Assembly: GCA_900544675.1 (NCBI GenBank)
Contig: UQVZ01000002.1
Location: forward strand, 62,001-126,000
Source of the DNA: an uncultured Bacteroides sp.
GTDB taxonomy: Bacteria; Bacteroidota; Bacteroidia; Bacteroidales; Bacteroidaceae
Direction: 5' to 3'
Length of the DNA stretch: 64,000 nt
The translations under genes were made by a program, and so were the position numbers. Below, in pieces: positions 54,189 to 63,271 of this stretch. Position 1 is the first letter of the stretch. Every line of letters begins with the position of its first letter. The notes below the pieces were generated by a model. That model searched no databases, was not told the DNA's origin, and saw nothing but the letters and a program-made list of their open reading frames with translations.

Positions 54189-55493
54189 ATGAGTAAATAT
54201 CTTGTCAGACGATACATCTTATTCGTCATCTCTCTGTTTATCAACGCATTCGGCGTTGCTTTCATCACCAAAGCCTTATTGGGGACTTCCCCCATCACCA
54301 GTGTCAACTACGTATTGAGCATGTTCACGCCGCTCACCATGGGGCAATGGACCATCATCGTCAACCTGCTTTTTGTCGTGCTGGAAACACCGCTTATGAA
54401 ACGCGCCGACTTCCGGACCGATAAACGGCTTTTCCTGCTCCAAATACCGATTTCGCTGTGCTTCGGACAATTTATCGACTTCTCGATGAACATGCTTTAT
54501 TGGCTCGACCCGGTTTCTTACCCCGGCAAAATAGCCAGTCTGCTGGCTGGATGTGTCATTCTTGCCATCGGTATCGCGCTCGAAGTCAAGGCAAACGTGG
54601 CGATGGCATCGGGCGAATACTTTGTAAGGGTCATTGCGCGTCGGTTTCATGGAGAGTTCGGTTATGTCAAGCTGGGATTTGATGTGTCGCAGGTGCTGAT
54701 AGCCTGCAGCTTCTCGCTGGCATTCATGTCGGGCATCTACGGCGTGCGCGAAGGCACGGTGATAGCCGCTCTGATAACGGGACCGATTGTCCACTTCGTC
54801 ACTCCCTATCTGGCTGTGATTGACCAATGGATAAAAGAGGCAAAAACTGTACCCACAAGCAGCAATGCACAGCCTCAGCATATCATCATCACCATCGCCC
54901 GCGAGTTCGGAAGCGGCGGTCACCTGTTAGGCGAAATGCTTGCCAAGCAACTGGGCATCGCTCTCTACGACAAACAATTCATCCATCTGGCTGCCCAGAA
55001 AAGCGGCATGGACGAGCAATACATCATTGCCAACGAGCAATCCATCCCGTCATTCTGGCTGAAATGTATTTTCTCGCAAAACTATGAATCGGCATTGGAA
55101 CACAGCCTTTCATCGGATGACGTACTGTTCGTGGCAGAAAGCAAGATTATCCAGGAACTGGCCGAGAAAGAAGCCTGCGTCATTGTGGGAAGATGTGCGG
55201 ACTACATTCTGAAAGACTATCCGCACCTCATCAAGGTATTCTGTTACTCGGATGCCGCAAGCGCGCTGAAGCGGTGCACCGAAGAGTACGGCATCTCGAA
55301 AGAAACAGCCGAAAGCGAAATCAAGCGCATCAACCGTTCGCGTGTTGCCCATTATGAATATTATACGGGACAAAAATGGGGCGAACCGCATCAGTATAAT
55401 CTGATGATTAACACCGGAAGCATGCCGCTCGATGTCGCTTGCGGACTGATAAAAGACCTTTACCTCAGAATGCAAAAGGCGGAACCAGCATAG
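54189..55493 (+). CDS. YczE/YitT-like membrane domain fused to a cytidylate-kinase-like domain
   Basis: A 434-residue fusion. Residues 1-215 hold about six membrane segments of the YczE/DUF6198 type (GVAFITKALLGTSPITS is the conserved loop). Residues 230-430 are a cytidylate-kinase-like domain with P-loop-like ITIAREFGSGGHLLGEML, then GIALYDKQFI and VIVGRCADYIL. Either half also exists alone in other bacteria. What the membrane part binds, and whether the kinase part is active, is unknown. Its 3' end overlaps the convergent MBL gene by 29 bp. Confidence 0.88.
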   Translation: MSKYLVRRYILFVISLFINAFGVAFITKALLGTSPITSVNYVLSMFTPLTMGQWTIIVNLLFVVLETPLMKRADFRTDKRLFLLQIPISLCFGQFIDFSMNMLYWLDPVSYPGKIASLLAGCVILAIGIALEVKANVAMASGEYFVRVIARRFHGEFGYVKLGFDVSQVLIACSFSLAFMSGIYGVREGTVIAALITGPIVHFVTPYLAVIDQWIKEAKTVPTSSNAQPQHIIITIAREFGSGGHLLGEMLAKQLGIALYDKQFIHLAAQKSGMDEQYIIANEQSIPSFWLKCIFSQNYESALEHSLSSDDVLFVAESKIIQELAEKEACVIVGRCADYILKDYPHLIKVFCYSDAASALKRCTEEYGISKETAESEIKRINRSRVAHYEYYTGQKWGEPHQYNLMINTGSMPLDVACGLIKDLYLRMQKAEPA

Positions 55494-56337
55494 CCGGTAC
55501 CGGAAGGTGCATGCCTGCCAGGGTCAAGCCATTCTCCTTGGCATATTGCAGGTAATGCTTGCGTGAGCGGATGGCTTCTTCCGGGTCCATGTCGAACGAA
55601 GCGCAGATATCGGGATGAGCCAACTGAAGCGCCGCGCCGTGAATCAGGTCGCCTATCACCAGCAGTTTGCCAGCCTGATACACCGTATGTCCCGGTGTAT
55701 GCCCGATGGCTTCCATCGCCACTACCTTGCCCGGCAAGGTGTCGCCGAACTCGAAGAAATGCAAACGCTCTCCGTATACCTCCACCAGCTTTTCCACTTC
55801 CGCACGCCGGGAAGCTTCCATCTTCATCCAACCGTCATACTCTGCCTTTGACGCATACACCTCGGCACGGGGAAATACGGCAGTATCTCCTTTCAGCATA
55901 CCGCCGATGTGGTCGTGGTGGAAATGGGTCAGATAAACATACTTCACGTCTTCGGGCTTCACGCCGATGGAGTCCAGCCCTGCCGGCAAACGACTGTCGG
56001 GCGCACCCAGTCCGGCATCGAACAGAATCTGCACTCCTTCCGTCTCTACCCAGAAGGTACTGATGGACGAAGGTATGCCAGCCTCCAGCCCCAGGCTCTT
56101 GATTAAGCTGTCCGAAGCTGCCGCAAACAGGGAAGGCGGCATCAGTTTGTCTTGCGCATTGTCCTGCATCCAGGTCACGCTTACCCCTTCCACTTGCCGT
56201 GTCTGCACAGTTCCTACCGCCTGTACCGAATCTTTTTCCATACTTTCACCTTGTTTTTTCGTGTTTCCTCCACAACTGCAGACCAGCGTCATGCAGCCCA
56301 GCAGCAACATCCAATTCCATTTCTTTCTTGTTTTCAT
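55465..56337 (-). CDS. MBL-fold metallo-hydrolase lipoprotein
   Basis: A 290-residue exported metallo-beta-lactamase-fold hydrolase. A lipobox-like LVCSC (Cys22) follows a basic head. The zinc site is THFHHDHIGG (HxHxDH), with further ligands in GHTPGHTVYQ and IGDLIHGAALQL. The order resembles lactonase/AttM-like enzymes, but substrate cannot be assigned. Its C-terminal 9 codons are antisense to the end of the membrane-kinase gene. Confidence 0.9.
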   Translation of the reverse strand: MKTRKKWNWMLLLGCMTLVCSCGGNTKKQGESMEKDSVQAVGTVQTRQVEGVSVTWMQDNAQDKLMPPSLFAAASDSLIKSLGLEAGIPSSISTFWVETEGVQILFDAGLGAPDSRLPAGLDSIGVKPEDVKYVYLTHFHHDHIGGMLKGDTAVFPRAEVYASKAEYDGWMKMEASRRAEVEKLVEVYGERLHFFEFGDTLPGKVVAMEAIGHTPGHTVYQAGKLLVIGDLIHGAALQLAHPDICASFDMDPEEAIRSRKHYLQYAKENGLTLAGMHLPVPAMLVPPFAF

Positions 56338-56409
56338 ACGCTATATATTATTTGATTGTGTTGTCAAAACAAAGCAAAAATCCAGCATGTCCATCAATTT
56401 CTCCATTCT

Positions 56410-57357
56410 TCATTCATTCAATGCTCCGCAATGCGGACAAATACCTTTGGCACGCATCTTGGCACCACACGCGCCACATACATACGGATAGCGGTTCGAT
56501 TTGCATAGCCAGCGAACGCAGCCTGCCCCGTATGCCAACAGACAGACATACGCCACATAGACATTGACATACGTAAAGAAGATATAAATGAAAATGCAAC
56601 ACGAAATCAGTCCTACGAGGTAGAAAAATGCCACCTCTACTTTCGTCTGATGGAACAGGTCGTCGAGCATCGCCACACCTACCAGCACAATCAGCCCCAC
56701 ACATACGATGAAGAAACCCAGGATGAAAGGCACATCGAAAGGATTCAACGAAGGGGCGTAATAATAGTGCTCCCACGTTTCGGGAACAAAATGCTGGATG
56801 CTGTTATATGTAGTGGCCGCAACCGCCATCAGCAAAGACAACAGGATGGGAAATACACTATCGATGTCGTTCAGCCAAATGAGCTTGATTTGCTTGCGCC
56901 GCACCGCCCGATAGACAAACCACAAGAAAAACACCGCCAATACCAAAAAGAAAGGCAAGGTGTGCGCATTGCTGAAGAAATGAATGAAACGCGAAATGGG
57001 GTCGACCGGCACGATATTCTCCAACAGGCGGTGTTCCTGAATCCAACCGATGGTCTCCTGATCGCGTGCCACCTTCACCCAAACCGAATCGACTGAATCT
57101 TGCGGATGTACATCAAACTCCGCTACCACCACTTCATCGCCCCTCACCAACGGGACCGTATCCATAAAGGGAAGCACGTGCAGCCACAAGGTGTCTGCCT
57201 CCACCTGAAAATTGCTGTTCAACGCATACATCCGCGAATAACAACGAACCGAATCGCCTCCTTCCTTTCCGGCAAGATGCGTCACCGGCTGATAACGGCA
57301 AGCCGTCACCAACACCAGCAACAACAGGAACGGTACGAAATACTTACTTTTCAGCAT
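56410..57357 (-). CDS. Zinc-ribbon multi-pass membrane lipoprotein
   Basis: A 315-residue protein: lipobox-like LVTAC (Cys20), a ~110-residue outer domain, four or more membrane helices (about 135-285), and a C-terminal zinc ribbon (VCGACGAKMRAKGICPHCG) with four cysteines. Mechanism unknown. It overlaps the upstream U32 peptidase gene by 14 bp. Confidence 0.78.
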   Translation of the reverse strand: MLKSKYFVPFLLLLVLVTACRYQPVTHLAGKEGGDSVRCYSRMYALNSNFQVEADTLWLHVLPFMDTVPLVRGDEVVVAEFDVHPQDSVDSVWVKVARDQETIGWIQEHRLLENIVPVDPISRFIHFFSNAHTLPFFLVLAVFFLWFVYRAVRRKQIKLIWLNDIDSVFPILLSLLMAVAATTYNSIQHFVPETWEHYYYAPSLNPFDVPFILGFFIVCVGLIVLVGVAMLDDLFHQTKVEVAFFYLVGLISCCIFIYIFFTYVNVYVAYVCLLAYGAGCVRWLCKSNRYPYVCGACGAKMRAKGICPHCGALNE

Positions 57358-59164
57358 ATACTTTCATCTGACATTGTTTACAATCGAACTCCAACCGAAA
57401 GCGTTTTCCATCGCTACTCATCAAGTAATACGGTTCACGGTAAGGTGAACGTTTCTTCTGATGTACGGGACACCAGCCCAGACTGTACCGGATGCAATGC
57501 TTGCAAAACATCAATGCCGCTCCCGCAGGTGCCTCTTTCTCGAAAGCGGGAGCTATCTCCCCTACTCCGTGCAGGCGATAGAAAGCCATCGCTTCAGAGT
57601 TCATCACGTTTCCCCGATAGCTCAACTCTTTTTCGGGGAAAGGATGAGCGGTCTGTATCCATCTTCTCCGCTCCTGGGGATAGGTGATGCGGCGTGCCTG
57701 AAGCAGGCGTTCCACTCCTCTGCGGCGTAAATCCGAAAGCTCGGACGAAGGGATGAACCAGTCTCCCGTCAAGTCTATCAGAACCTCCCGTGCCTCGAAA
57801 GGCGTATTGCCCAACTTGCTCAACTGGGTCTTGAAATTCTCTGCCTGCGAAGTGCGTGCCGGTTCCTTCTCGCGTGCCAGCACCACGCTCACACGGTTAT
57901 GGTCTTCATCGGTCAGGGTCAAGGTGAAACCGAAATTGTTTTCTGCCAGCCGCATATCCAAAGCCAACTTCCGTTCGGCAGACTTTTTCTGCATAGTCCG
58001 TTCAAATTCCTGGTCGAAGTTGCGGTAAAGCACCGCCTTCGGACGCAAGCGGCGGGGCATCTCCTGCGGAAAGAGCTTGTTGTTCTCCACGCGGTTCACC
58101 CGAAATCCTTGCAGCTTGCCTTGCTCGTCCAGGTAGCACAGACCGTCTCCGTTGGCAAAAGGTTTCACCCCGGCAACCGTCAGATAATTGCTTCGCACCT
58201 CTTTCACCGTGCCCACTTCCTCGCCCAATGACTTGGGTGTATTCAGATTGAAGATGCCCGGATTGCGTCCGTGAGCAAAATAATCGGTAAATCCTCGGCT
58301 GAAACTTTTATCCAACTGGGGACAGAAAGCCAAACGTACCTTGCCCGACGAGGCAGACACATATTCTTTCCGGCGCTTGAAAATGGCATCCAGACGTTGG
58401 CGATAGTATGCCGTGACATTCTTCACATACGACACATCTTTCAGCCGGCCTTCTATCTTGAGCGAAGAAGCTCCGGCATCGAGCAGCTCTTCAAGGTTCT
58501 CGCTCTGGTTCATATCTTTCAGAGAAAGCAGGTGCTTGTCGTGTACGATAACCTTTCCGTCGGCATCCGTCAGGTCGAAACCCAACCGGCAGAACTGGGC
58601 ACACTCACCGCGGTTGGCACTTCGCCCGTAGCACGCCTGGCTTACATAGCACTGGCCGCTATAGCTCACACACAAGGCTCCGTGAACGAATACTTCGAGC
58701 AACGTATCGGGACATTGCCGATGGATATGCCGGATTTCGTCTATACTCAATTCACGTGCCAAGACCACCTGACGGAATCCCGCTTCTGCCAGAAACTGCA
58801 CTTTCTCCGCCGTCCGGTTATCCATCTGCGTGCTGGCGTGGAGCGGGATGGGCGGAAGATTGAGCCGGGTAATGCCCATATCCTGTACAATCAAGGCATC
58901 CACCCCGATGCGGTACAAGTCCCATATCATAGCTTCGGTAGCTTTCAGTTCCTCTTCCTTCAGGATGGTATTGACCGTGACATAGATGCGTGCCCGATAC
59001 AGATGGGCATACCGCACCAGTTCGGCAATGTCTTCCAGCGAGTTTCCTGCCGCCGCACGGGCACCGAAACGAGGCGCACCGATATACACCGCGTCCGCTC
59101 CGTGATTGATAGCTTCCAATCCGCACTCCAGATTCTTGGCAGGAGCCAAAAGTTCGATAGTCAT
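57344..59164 (-). CDS. U32-family peptidase (RlhA/TrhP-like)
   Basis: A 606-residue U32 protein: N-terminal barrel opening IELLAPAKNLECGLEAINHGADAVY (in part), the U32 signature EVFVHGALCVSYSGQCYVS with SANRGECAQFCRL, a long middle part, and a C-terminal cysteine cluster (MFCKHCIRYSLGWCPVH, and FDCKQCQMKVY). U32 proteins such as RlhA and TrhP hydroxylate RNA bases, so an RNA-modification role is more likely than proteolysis. The start MTIELLAPAKN is the family start. Confidence 0.9.
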   Translation of the reverse strand: MTIELLAPAKNLECGLEAINHGADAVYIGAPRFGARAAAGNSLEDIAELVRYAHLYRARIYVTVNTILKEEELKATEAMIWDLYRIGVDALIVQDMGITRLNLPPIPLHASTQMDNRTAEKVQFLAEAGFRQVVLARELSIDEIRHIHRQCPDTLLEVFVHGALCVSYSGQCYVSQACYGRSANRGECAQFCRLGFDLTDADGKVIVHDKHLLSLKDMNQSENLEELLDAGASSLKIEGRLKDVSYVKNVTAYYRQRLDAIFKRRKEYVSASSGKVRLAFCPQLDKSFSRGFTDYFAHGRNPGIFNLNTPKSLGEEVGTVKEVRSNYLTVAGVKPFANGDGLCYLDEQGKLQGFRVNRVENNKLFPQEMPRRLRPKAVLYRNFDQEFERTMQKKSAERKLALDMRLAENNFGFTLTLTDEDHNRVSVVLAREKEPARTSQAENFKTQLSKLGNTPFEAREVLIDLTGDWFIPSSELSDLRRRGVERLLQARRITYPQERRRWIQTAHPFPEKELSYRGNVMNSEAMAFYRLHGVGEIAPAFEKEAPAGAALMFCKHCIRYSLGWCPVHQKKRSPYREPYYLMSSDGKRFRLEFDCKQCQMKVYAEK

Positions 59165-59185
59165 TTTCAGGTTTCTGTTTTTATG

Positions 59186-59260
59186 TTTCACCACAGATTA
59201 CACAGATTAAATATATGCAATTTATTTCAATAAAATAAATCTGTGTAATCTGTGGTGAAA
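59186..59260. repeat. CTGTGTAATCTGTGG-type hairpin between metA and the U32 gene
   Basis: Perfect 23-bp arms (59186-59208 and 59238-59260; core CACAGATTACACAGATT) with a 29-bp AT-rich loop. The same element lies at 63208-63271. Confidence 0.9.
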
Positions 59261-59266
59261 CTCTCG

Positions 59267-60190
59267 TCAACTAATTTCATTGATATCATACGGGGTCTCC
59301 TGGTAGACGTAATAGTTCAGCCAGTTGGAGAACAAGAGGTTGGCAGTGCTCCGCCAACGCACCAACGGTCCCTTGTCGGGGTCATCGTCACGGTAATAGT
59401 TCTTCGGCATATCAATGGGAAGCCCTTTGCCCAAATCGCGCCGGTATTCCGTGTCGAGGGTATAAGGAGCATATTCCGAATGACCCGTCACGTAAAACTC
59501 ACGCCCTCCGCGAGCCATCACGATATGTACACCCGCATCTTCCGACTCGGATATGACCTGCAAGCCGGGACAGCGCTCGATGTCCTCACGGCGCACTTCG
59601 GTGTGGCGGCTATGGGGCACGAAAAACACATCGTCGAACCCACGGAAGATAGGCAGCTTCTGGAAGCCTTCGCACACGTGATGTTCGAAGATGCCGAACA
59701 TCTTCTTGTCGAGCGGATACTTGGGCACACCGTAATGATGGTACAAGCCTGCCTGCGCCGCCCAACATATATACAGGGTGGAAGTAACGTGCGTGCGTGT
59801 CCAGTTGAATATATCTTGCAGTTCGCTCCAATAGTTCACGTCCTCGAACGCCAGGTGCTCCACCGGTGCGCCGGTGATAATCATCCCGTCGAACTTCTCG
59901 TCGCGCATCAGTTCGAAGTCACGGTAGAACGCTTTCATATGCTCTATCGGCGTGTTCTTCGAAGTATGGCTTTTCAGCTTCATAAAGCTGACCTCTATCT
60001 GCAGGGGGGAGTTCGACAATAACCGTATCAGGTCGGTCTCAGTGGTAATCTTTATCGGCATCAGGTTGAGCACGACGATTTTCAGCGGACGGATATCTTG
60101 TGTGCTTGCCCGCGAGGTATCGATGACGAAGATGTTTTCTTCTTTCAGCAGGTCGATAGCGGGCAACTTATCAGGTAAATTTAATGGCAT
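59267..60190 (-). CDS. metA: Homoserine O-acyltransferase (MetA family)
   Basis: A 307-residue MetA, acylating homoserine in methionine synthesis (EC 2.3.1.46 or 2.3.1.31). The N-terminus MPLNLPDKLPAIDLL and VVLNLMPIKI are typical; the active Cys is in YICWAAQAGLYHHYG; a conserved His is in PHSRHTEVR. Whether acetyl- or succinyl-CoA is used cannot be told safely by eye. The start at 60190 follows a promoter box at 60224-60217. Confidence 0.95.
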   Translation of the reverse strand: MPLNLPDKLPAIDLLKEENIFVIDTSRASTQDIRPLKIVVLNLMPIKITTETDLIRLLSNSPLQIEVSFMKLKSHTSKNTPIEHMKAFYRDFELMRDEKFDGMIITGAPVEHLAFEDVNYWSELQDIFNWTRTHVTSTLYICWAAQAGLYHHYGVPKYPLDKKMFGIFEHHVCEGFQKLPIFRGFDDVFFVPHSRHTEVRREDIERCPGLQVISESEDAGVHIVMARGGREFYVTGHSEYAPYTLDTEYRRDLGKGLPIDMPKNYYRDDDPDKGPLVRWRSTANLLFSNWLNYYVYQETPYDINEIS

Positions 60191-60216
60191 AGAAACATTG
60201 GTTTTTAAATCACCCG

Positions 60217-60224
60217 CAAAGGTA
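60217..60224 (-). promoter_or_regulatory. -7 promoter box of metA
   Basis: TACCTTTG on the minus strand, 27 bp before the start codon. No SAM-riboswitch-like leader fits in the short space. Confidence 0.7.
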
Positions 60225-60267
60225 AGAAAAATTTCGCACATCGGGAAGAAGGGAGGAGGGAGAGAAT

Positions 60268-60307
60268 CGAAAAAGCCGGCAGCCTTGCTTTTTAGTCATG
60301 CCGGCTT
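60268..60307 (-). terminator. Terminator of the RhuM-like gene
   Basis: 9-bp stem AAGCCGGCA (60307-60299 with 60281-60273), then a T-run on the minus strand. The loop contains CTTGCTTTT as in the terminator at 61900. Confidence 0.75.
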
Positions 60308-60338
60308 GCAAATCTGCTGGGACGGGTGATTGCCGTTT

Positions 60339-61178
60339 TTACAATAAAGCTGTTATGGCTATGGCTGGTATCTCTAATTTAGAGAAGGCAAACATCTTTT
60401 TGCCGAGGTCTTTCAGTGAGGCCCCGATGTGATAGATGTCTGTTCCGTCGATAATCAGGAAGCGGTCGTGGCATTTCTTGTAAGTGTGCAACTCTATCGG
60501 AGGATATTGGCTGTTATGTTTCTGCAAGTCCAGCTGCAACTGGTGGCTGACGGCTTGTGTGTAGATGTCGGCTGTCACGTCAGCATTCCGTTTGCTGAGC
60601 ATCAGCAGAACCGATTCGTCCACATAGTTGTCTATCAGCAACAGGGATTTCCTGGCAGAGCGTATCAGGTCGGTGGCAAACTTGTAGGCATCAAACAACT
60701 GCCCATCGTAGAAGATGCCTTCCACGGGTGGAAGTGAGGTGCGGACAAAGAAGTCTATCTTCCGGGAATGTTCTGCCACGGTATGTTCCAGTTCGGTCAG
60801 GCGGCGGTTCACTGAATAGCCTTTCAGCAGGTATTCCTTCAATACGCCGTTCGCCCATTGGCGGAATTGTGTACCTCGGATGGATTTCACTCGGTAGCCT
60901 ACGGAAATGATTACATCGAGGTTATAGCACGTGATTTTACGTTTCACGTTGCGGTTGCCTTCTTTTTGAACTGTCAAGTATTCCTTGACAGTTGCCTCTT
61001 GCTTTAATTCGCCTTCCTTAAAGATGTTGTTGATATGCAGGCTGATATTCTGCTTTGTCGAACTGAACAGTTCAACCATTTGCGCCTGCGTCAACCATAC
61101 GGTCTCGTTTTCCAACCGCACTTCTAATTTCACTTCATTATCCGGCTGATAGATTATAATTTCTCCTTGGTTTTCCAT
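60339..61178 (-). CDS. RhuM-family protein with PLD-like C-terminus
   Basis: A 279-residue protein. The N-terminal ~150 residues are RhuM-type (VWLTQAQMVELFSSTKQNISLHINNIF, in part, and VISVGYRVKSIRGTQFRQWA). Residues 165-279 resemble a single phospholipase-D-like half (LLLIDNYVDESVLLML, then HDRFLIIDGTDIYHIGASLKDLG), where H-x-R-x4-D stands at the HxK position. RhuM proteins are linked to mobile elements and to virulence in Salmonella, function unclear. The start MENQGEIIIYQ is the family start. Confidence 0.85.
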   Translation of the reverse strand: MENQGEIIIYQPDNEVKLEVRLENETVWLTQAQMVELFSSTKQNISLHINNIFKEGELKQEATVKEYLTVQKEGNRNVKRKITCYNLDVIISVGYRVKSIRGTQFRQWANGVLKEYLLKGYSVNRRLTELEHTVAEHSRKIDFFVRTSLPPVEGIFYDGQLFDAYKFATDLIRSARKSLLLIDNYVDESVLLMLSKRNADVTADIYTQAVSHQLQLDLQKHNSQYPPIELHTYKKCHDRFLIIDGTDIYHIGASLKDLGKKMFAFSKLEIPAIAITALL

Positions 61179-61390
61179 TGATATTACATTTTCTTTTAAA
61201 AACGCAAACATACATAAATTTCTACGTTTTTATGCCGGTACAATAAAAAATGGCTAAAGTTACTTTTAGGGGGAGGAAGCGTGCGACAGTTGTCAAGTAT
61301 TTCTTGACAACTGCCCTGCCGCACAAATCTTCTACCGTTCCATCGGATTTGAAATCAAGCATGGCAACCCCCGTTAAATGCTTGGTAGCT

Positions 61391-61731
61391 CTATGACCGC
61401 ATCATAATCCCATCGTCATTAGCGTCGAGAAGTCCGTCCCCATTAGTGTCTCCTCCCCTTATACGTGTGGAAGTTTTCACCGCATCGCCATTCTGATAAG
61501 TAATTTGCATCGTTTCTGTAAATTTCCCCGGGTATGTTCCGCAGCAACCAGATGACCTTCGGCATCATATTCCAGCATCCAGACAGAATCGCCGTAATAA
61601 CGTTCCGTCTCATTACATACTTCTGCATAGCCATCGCTATTGAGCTGCAACTCAAGAACGGCATCCTGCTCGCCTTCATCATCCGTTACCGTGATGTTTA
61701 CCAGATTCTGTGATGCAACCTCATCATCCAT
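61391..61731 (-). pseudogene. Frameshifted and truncated lipoprotein-like remnant
   Basis: The first part (MDDEVASQNLVNITVTDDEG to EYDAEGHLVAAEHTRG) continues, after a single-base shift in a G run near 61530, as KFTETMQITYQNGDAV...GGDTNGDGLLDANDDG and stops at 61391. A stop codon lies just before the first Met in frame. The pattern resembles the C-terminal part of DUF4595-like secreted proteins; TNGDGLLDANDDG is calcium-loop-like. The gap 61212-61390 holds nothing else I can support. Confidence 0.5.
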
Positions 61732-61897
61732 AAATTACGGTCTTCCCAGTTCCCTTCAGAAACCTATTTAAATGTTAAACCACGGAGCGTGGAATTGAAA
61801 TGTCAAATACGCACAACACCCCTTAATTGCTTTTATTGACCAATTAAAAAAACATTAATAAGATACAAAACAGTATACAAGAATTATTTGCCGGCAA

Positions 61898-61948
61898 AAA
61901 TGAAAAAAGCCGACAATCTTGCTTTTCATTGGCAAAACTGTCGGCTTT
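61898..61948 (-). terminator. Terminator of the TolC-type gene
   Basis: 10-bp stem AAAGCCGACA (61948-61939 with 61915-61906) followed on the minus strand by TTTTTTCATTTTTG. Confidence 0.8.
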
Positions 61949-62006
61949 AACTTCTCTAACTCCTTTAACTTCTAACGAAGCGCAGCGAAGTGATAACTCC
62001 TTTCAA

Positions 62007-63179
62007 TCATAACCGGTTCTTGTAAATATCCGCCATCAACTTCTGGTACTGATTCTCCAGCTCGATGTATGCCTGAAGGTTGCGGTAGATATTGTCCGCT
62101 TCGGTATAGAACTCGATGATGGAAAGCTGGCCGGCTTTCACCGCCTCGTTGAGCAAAGCCAAAGTTTTATGCATCAAAACGACATCGTATGCCCGCATCG
62201 CCTCGCGCAACTGGCACATTTCGTTATAACGGCTCTGCACCTGGGCTTCTGCCTGCAAGCGGGCGTTTTCCATCTGCAGCTTGGCACCGGCTGCCTGCGC
62301 ACGGGCTATCTTCCCTTTCTTCCGGTTGGAGAACAAAGGAAAACTCCCCCCTACCAGGAAACCGTTGCTCTTTTCGTCCAGTGACGTATTGCGTCGATAA
62401 CCGACTTCTATTTTAGGCAACCAGCTCTGGCGGTTCACCTTCAATTCTTTCTCGGCAGCACGGGCGTTGGCATCCGCCGCAAGCAGAGTGGCATCGGTCG
62501 ACATCACCTCATCATAAAGTGCATTGTAATCGTTCAGTTCCTCCATACGGGGATATTCATCCGCCGAGAACTCCAGCGGCAAGTTCCCGTTCATTGCCAG
62601 CAATTGCTGGAGGGCTGTGCGATGGGCGGCATTGTTCTGAGCCACTTCGGTCTGCACACTCATCCGTTCCATCTTGATTTTATTCACCTCGAGCACACCG
62701 GCATCGCCTTCCTGCAAGCGTTTTTCGAACAAAGCAAGCAGCTCGTCGGCATTCTTTGCCCGTGCGGCAAGCAACGCCTGTTGCTGGTTCAGCATAATCA
62801 GGTCGAAGCAAAGATTCTTGGCGTTCAACAGGATATCACGGCGCACCACTTGCTGCTGGCGGTCGAGAGCTTCCTGTTTCCATTTGCCCGATTGCCGACG
62901 TGCCGCATAAAGAGTGGGAAAATCAAATCCTTGCGTCACCACCAGCTCGGAGCTGGACATCCCCGTAATGCCTCGCGTATAAAACGGGCTGTACTCCACC
63001 GACGGGTCTTCCAGATTGTTTTCCGTCTGCACTTCCAGTTTCGAAGCCAATGTATTTTGGCGTTGTGCCTGCAGCTCCTTGTTGTTCTGTTCTATCTGAG
63101 CCAGCACTTCTTCTATCGTTTGTGCCTGCATCGTGGAAAAAGCCAGGCAGGCCACGGCTAACATATATTTCAGTTTCAT
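62007..63179 (-). CDS. TolC-family outer-membrane efflux protein (CusC-like)
   Basis: A 390-residue TolC-type protein, with signal peptide (YMLAVACLAFSTMQAQ) and the long coiled-coil helices of the family (repeats around 30-170 and 210-380). It forms the outer-membrane channel of a tripartite pump. The upstream gene is a CusA/CzcA-type RND permease, so it should export metal cations. The start MKLKYMLAVACL begins the signal peptide. Confidence 0.9.
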   Translation of the reverse strand: MKLKYMLAVACLAFSTMQAQTIEEVLAQIEQNNKELQAQRQNTLASKLEVQTENNLEDPSVEYSPFYTRGITGMSSSELVVTQGFDFPTLYAARRQSGKWKQEALDRQQQVVRRDILLNAKNLCFDLIMLNQQQALLAARAKNADELLALFEKRLQEGDAGVLEVNKIKMERMSVQTEVAQNNAAHRTALQQLLAMNGNLPLEFSADEYPRMEELNDYNALYDEVMSTDATLLAADANARAAEKELKVNRQSWLPKIEVGYRRNTSLDEKSNGFLVGGSFPLFSNRKKGKIARAQAAGAKLQMENARLQAEAQVQSRYNEMCQLREAMRAYDVVLMHKTLALLNEAVKAGQLSIIEFYTEADNIYRNLQAYIELENQYQKLMADIYKNRL

Positions 63180-63207
63180 AGTTGATTCTATATTAAAATT
63201 GATTTTC

Positions 63208-63271
63208 ACCACAGATTACACAGATTTAATATTTTAATTATTCTACTGATTTAATCCGTGTAATCTGTGGT
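63208..63271. repeat. CTGTGTAATCTGTGG-type hairpin overlapping the end of the RND gene
   Basis: Arms 63208-63229 and 63251-63271 (core ACCACAGATTACAC) pair with one mismatch. The right arm codes the last residues and the stop of the RND permease. Confidence 0.85.

Noticed and set aside
59191..59266. SAM-riboswitch search near metA
   Set aside because: This stretch is downstream of metA and is a dispersed hairpin; upstream of metA only about 25 nt of leader exist, too short for a riboswitch.
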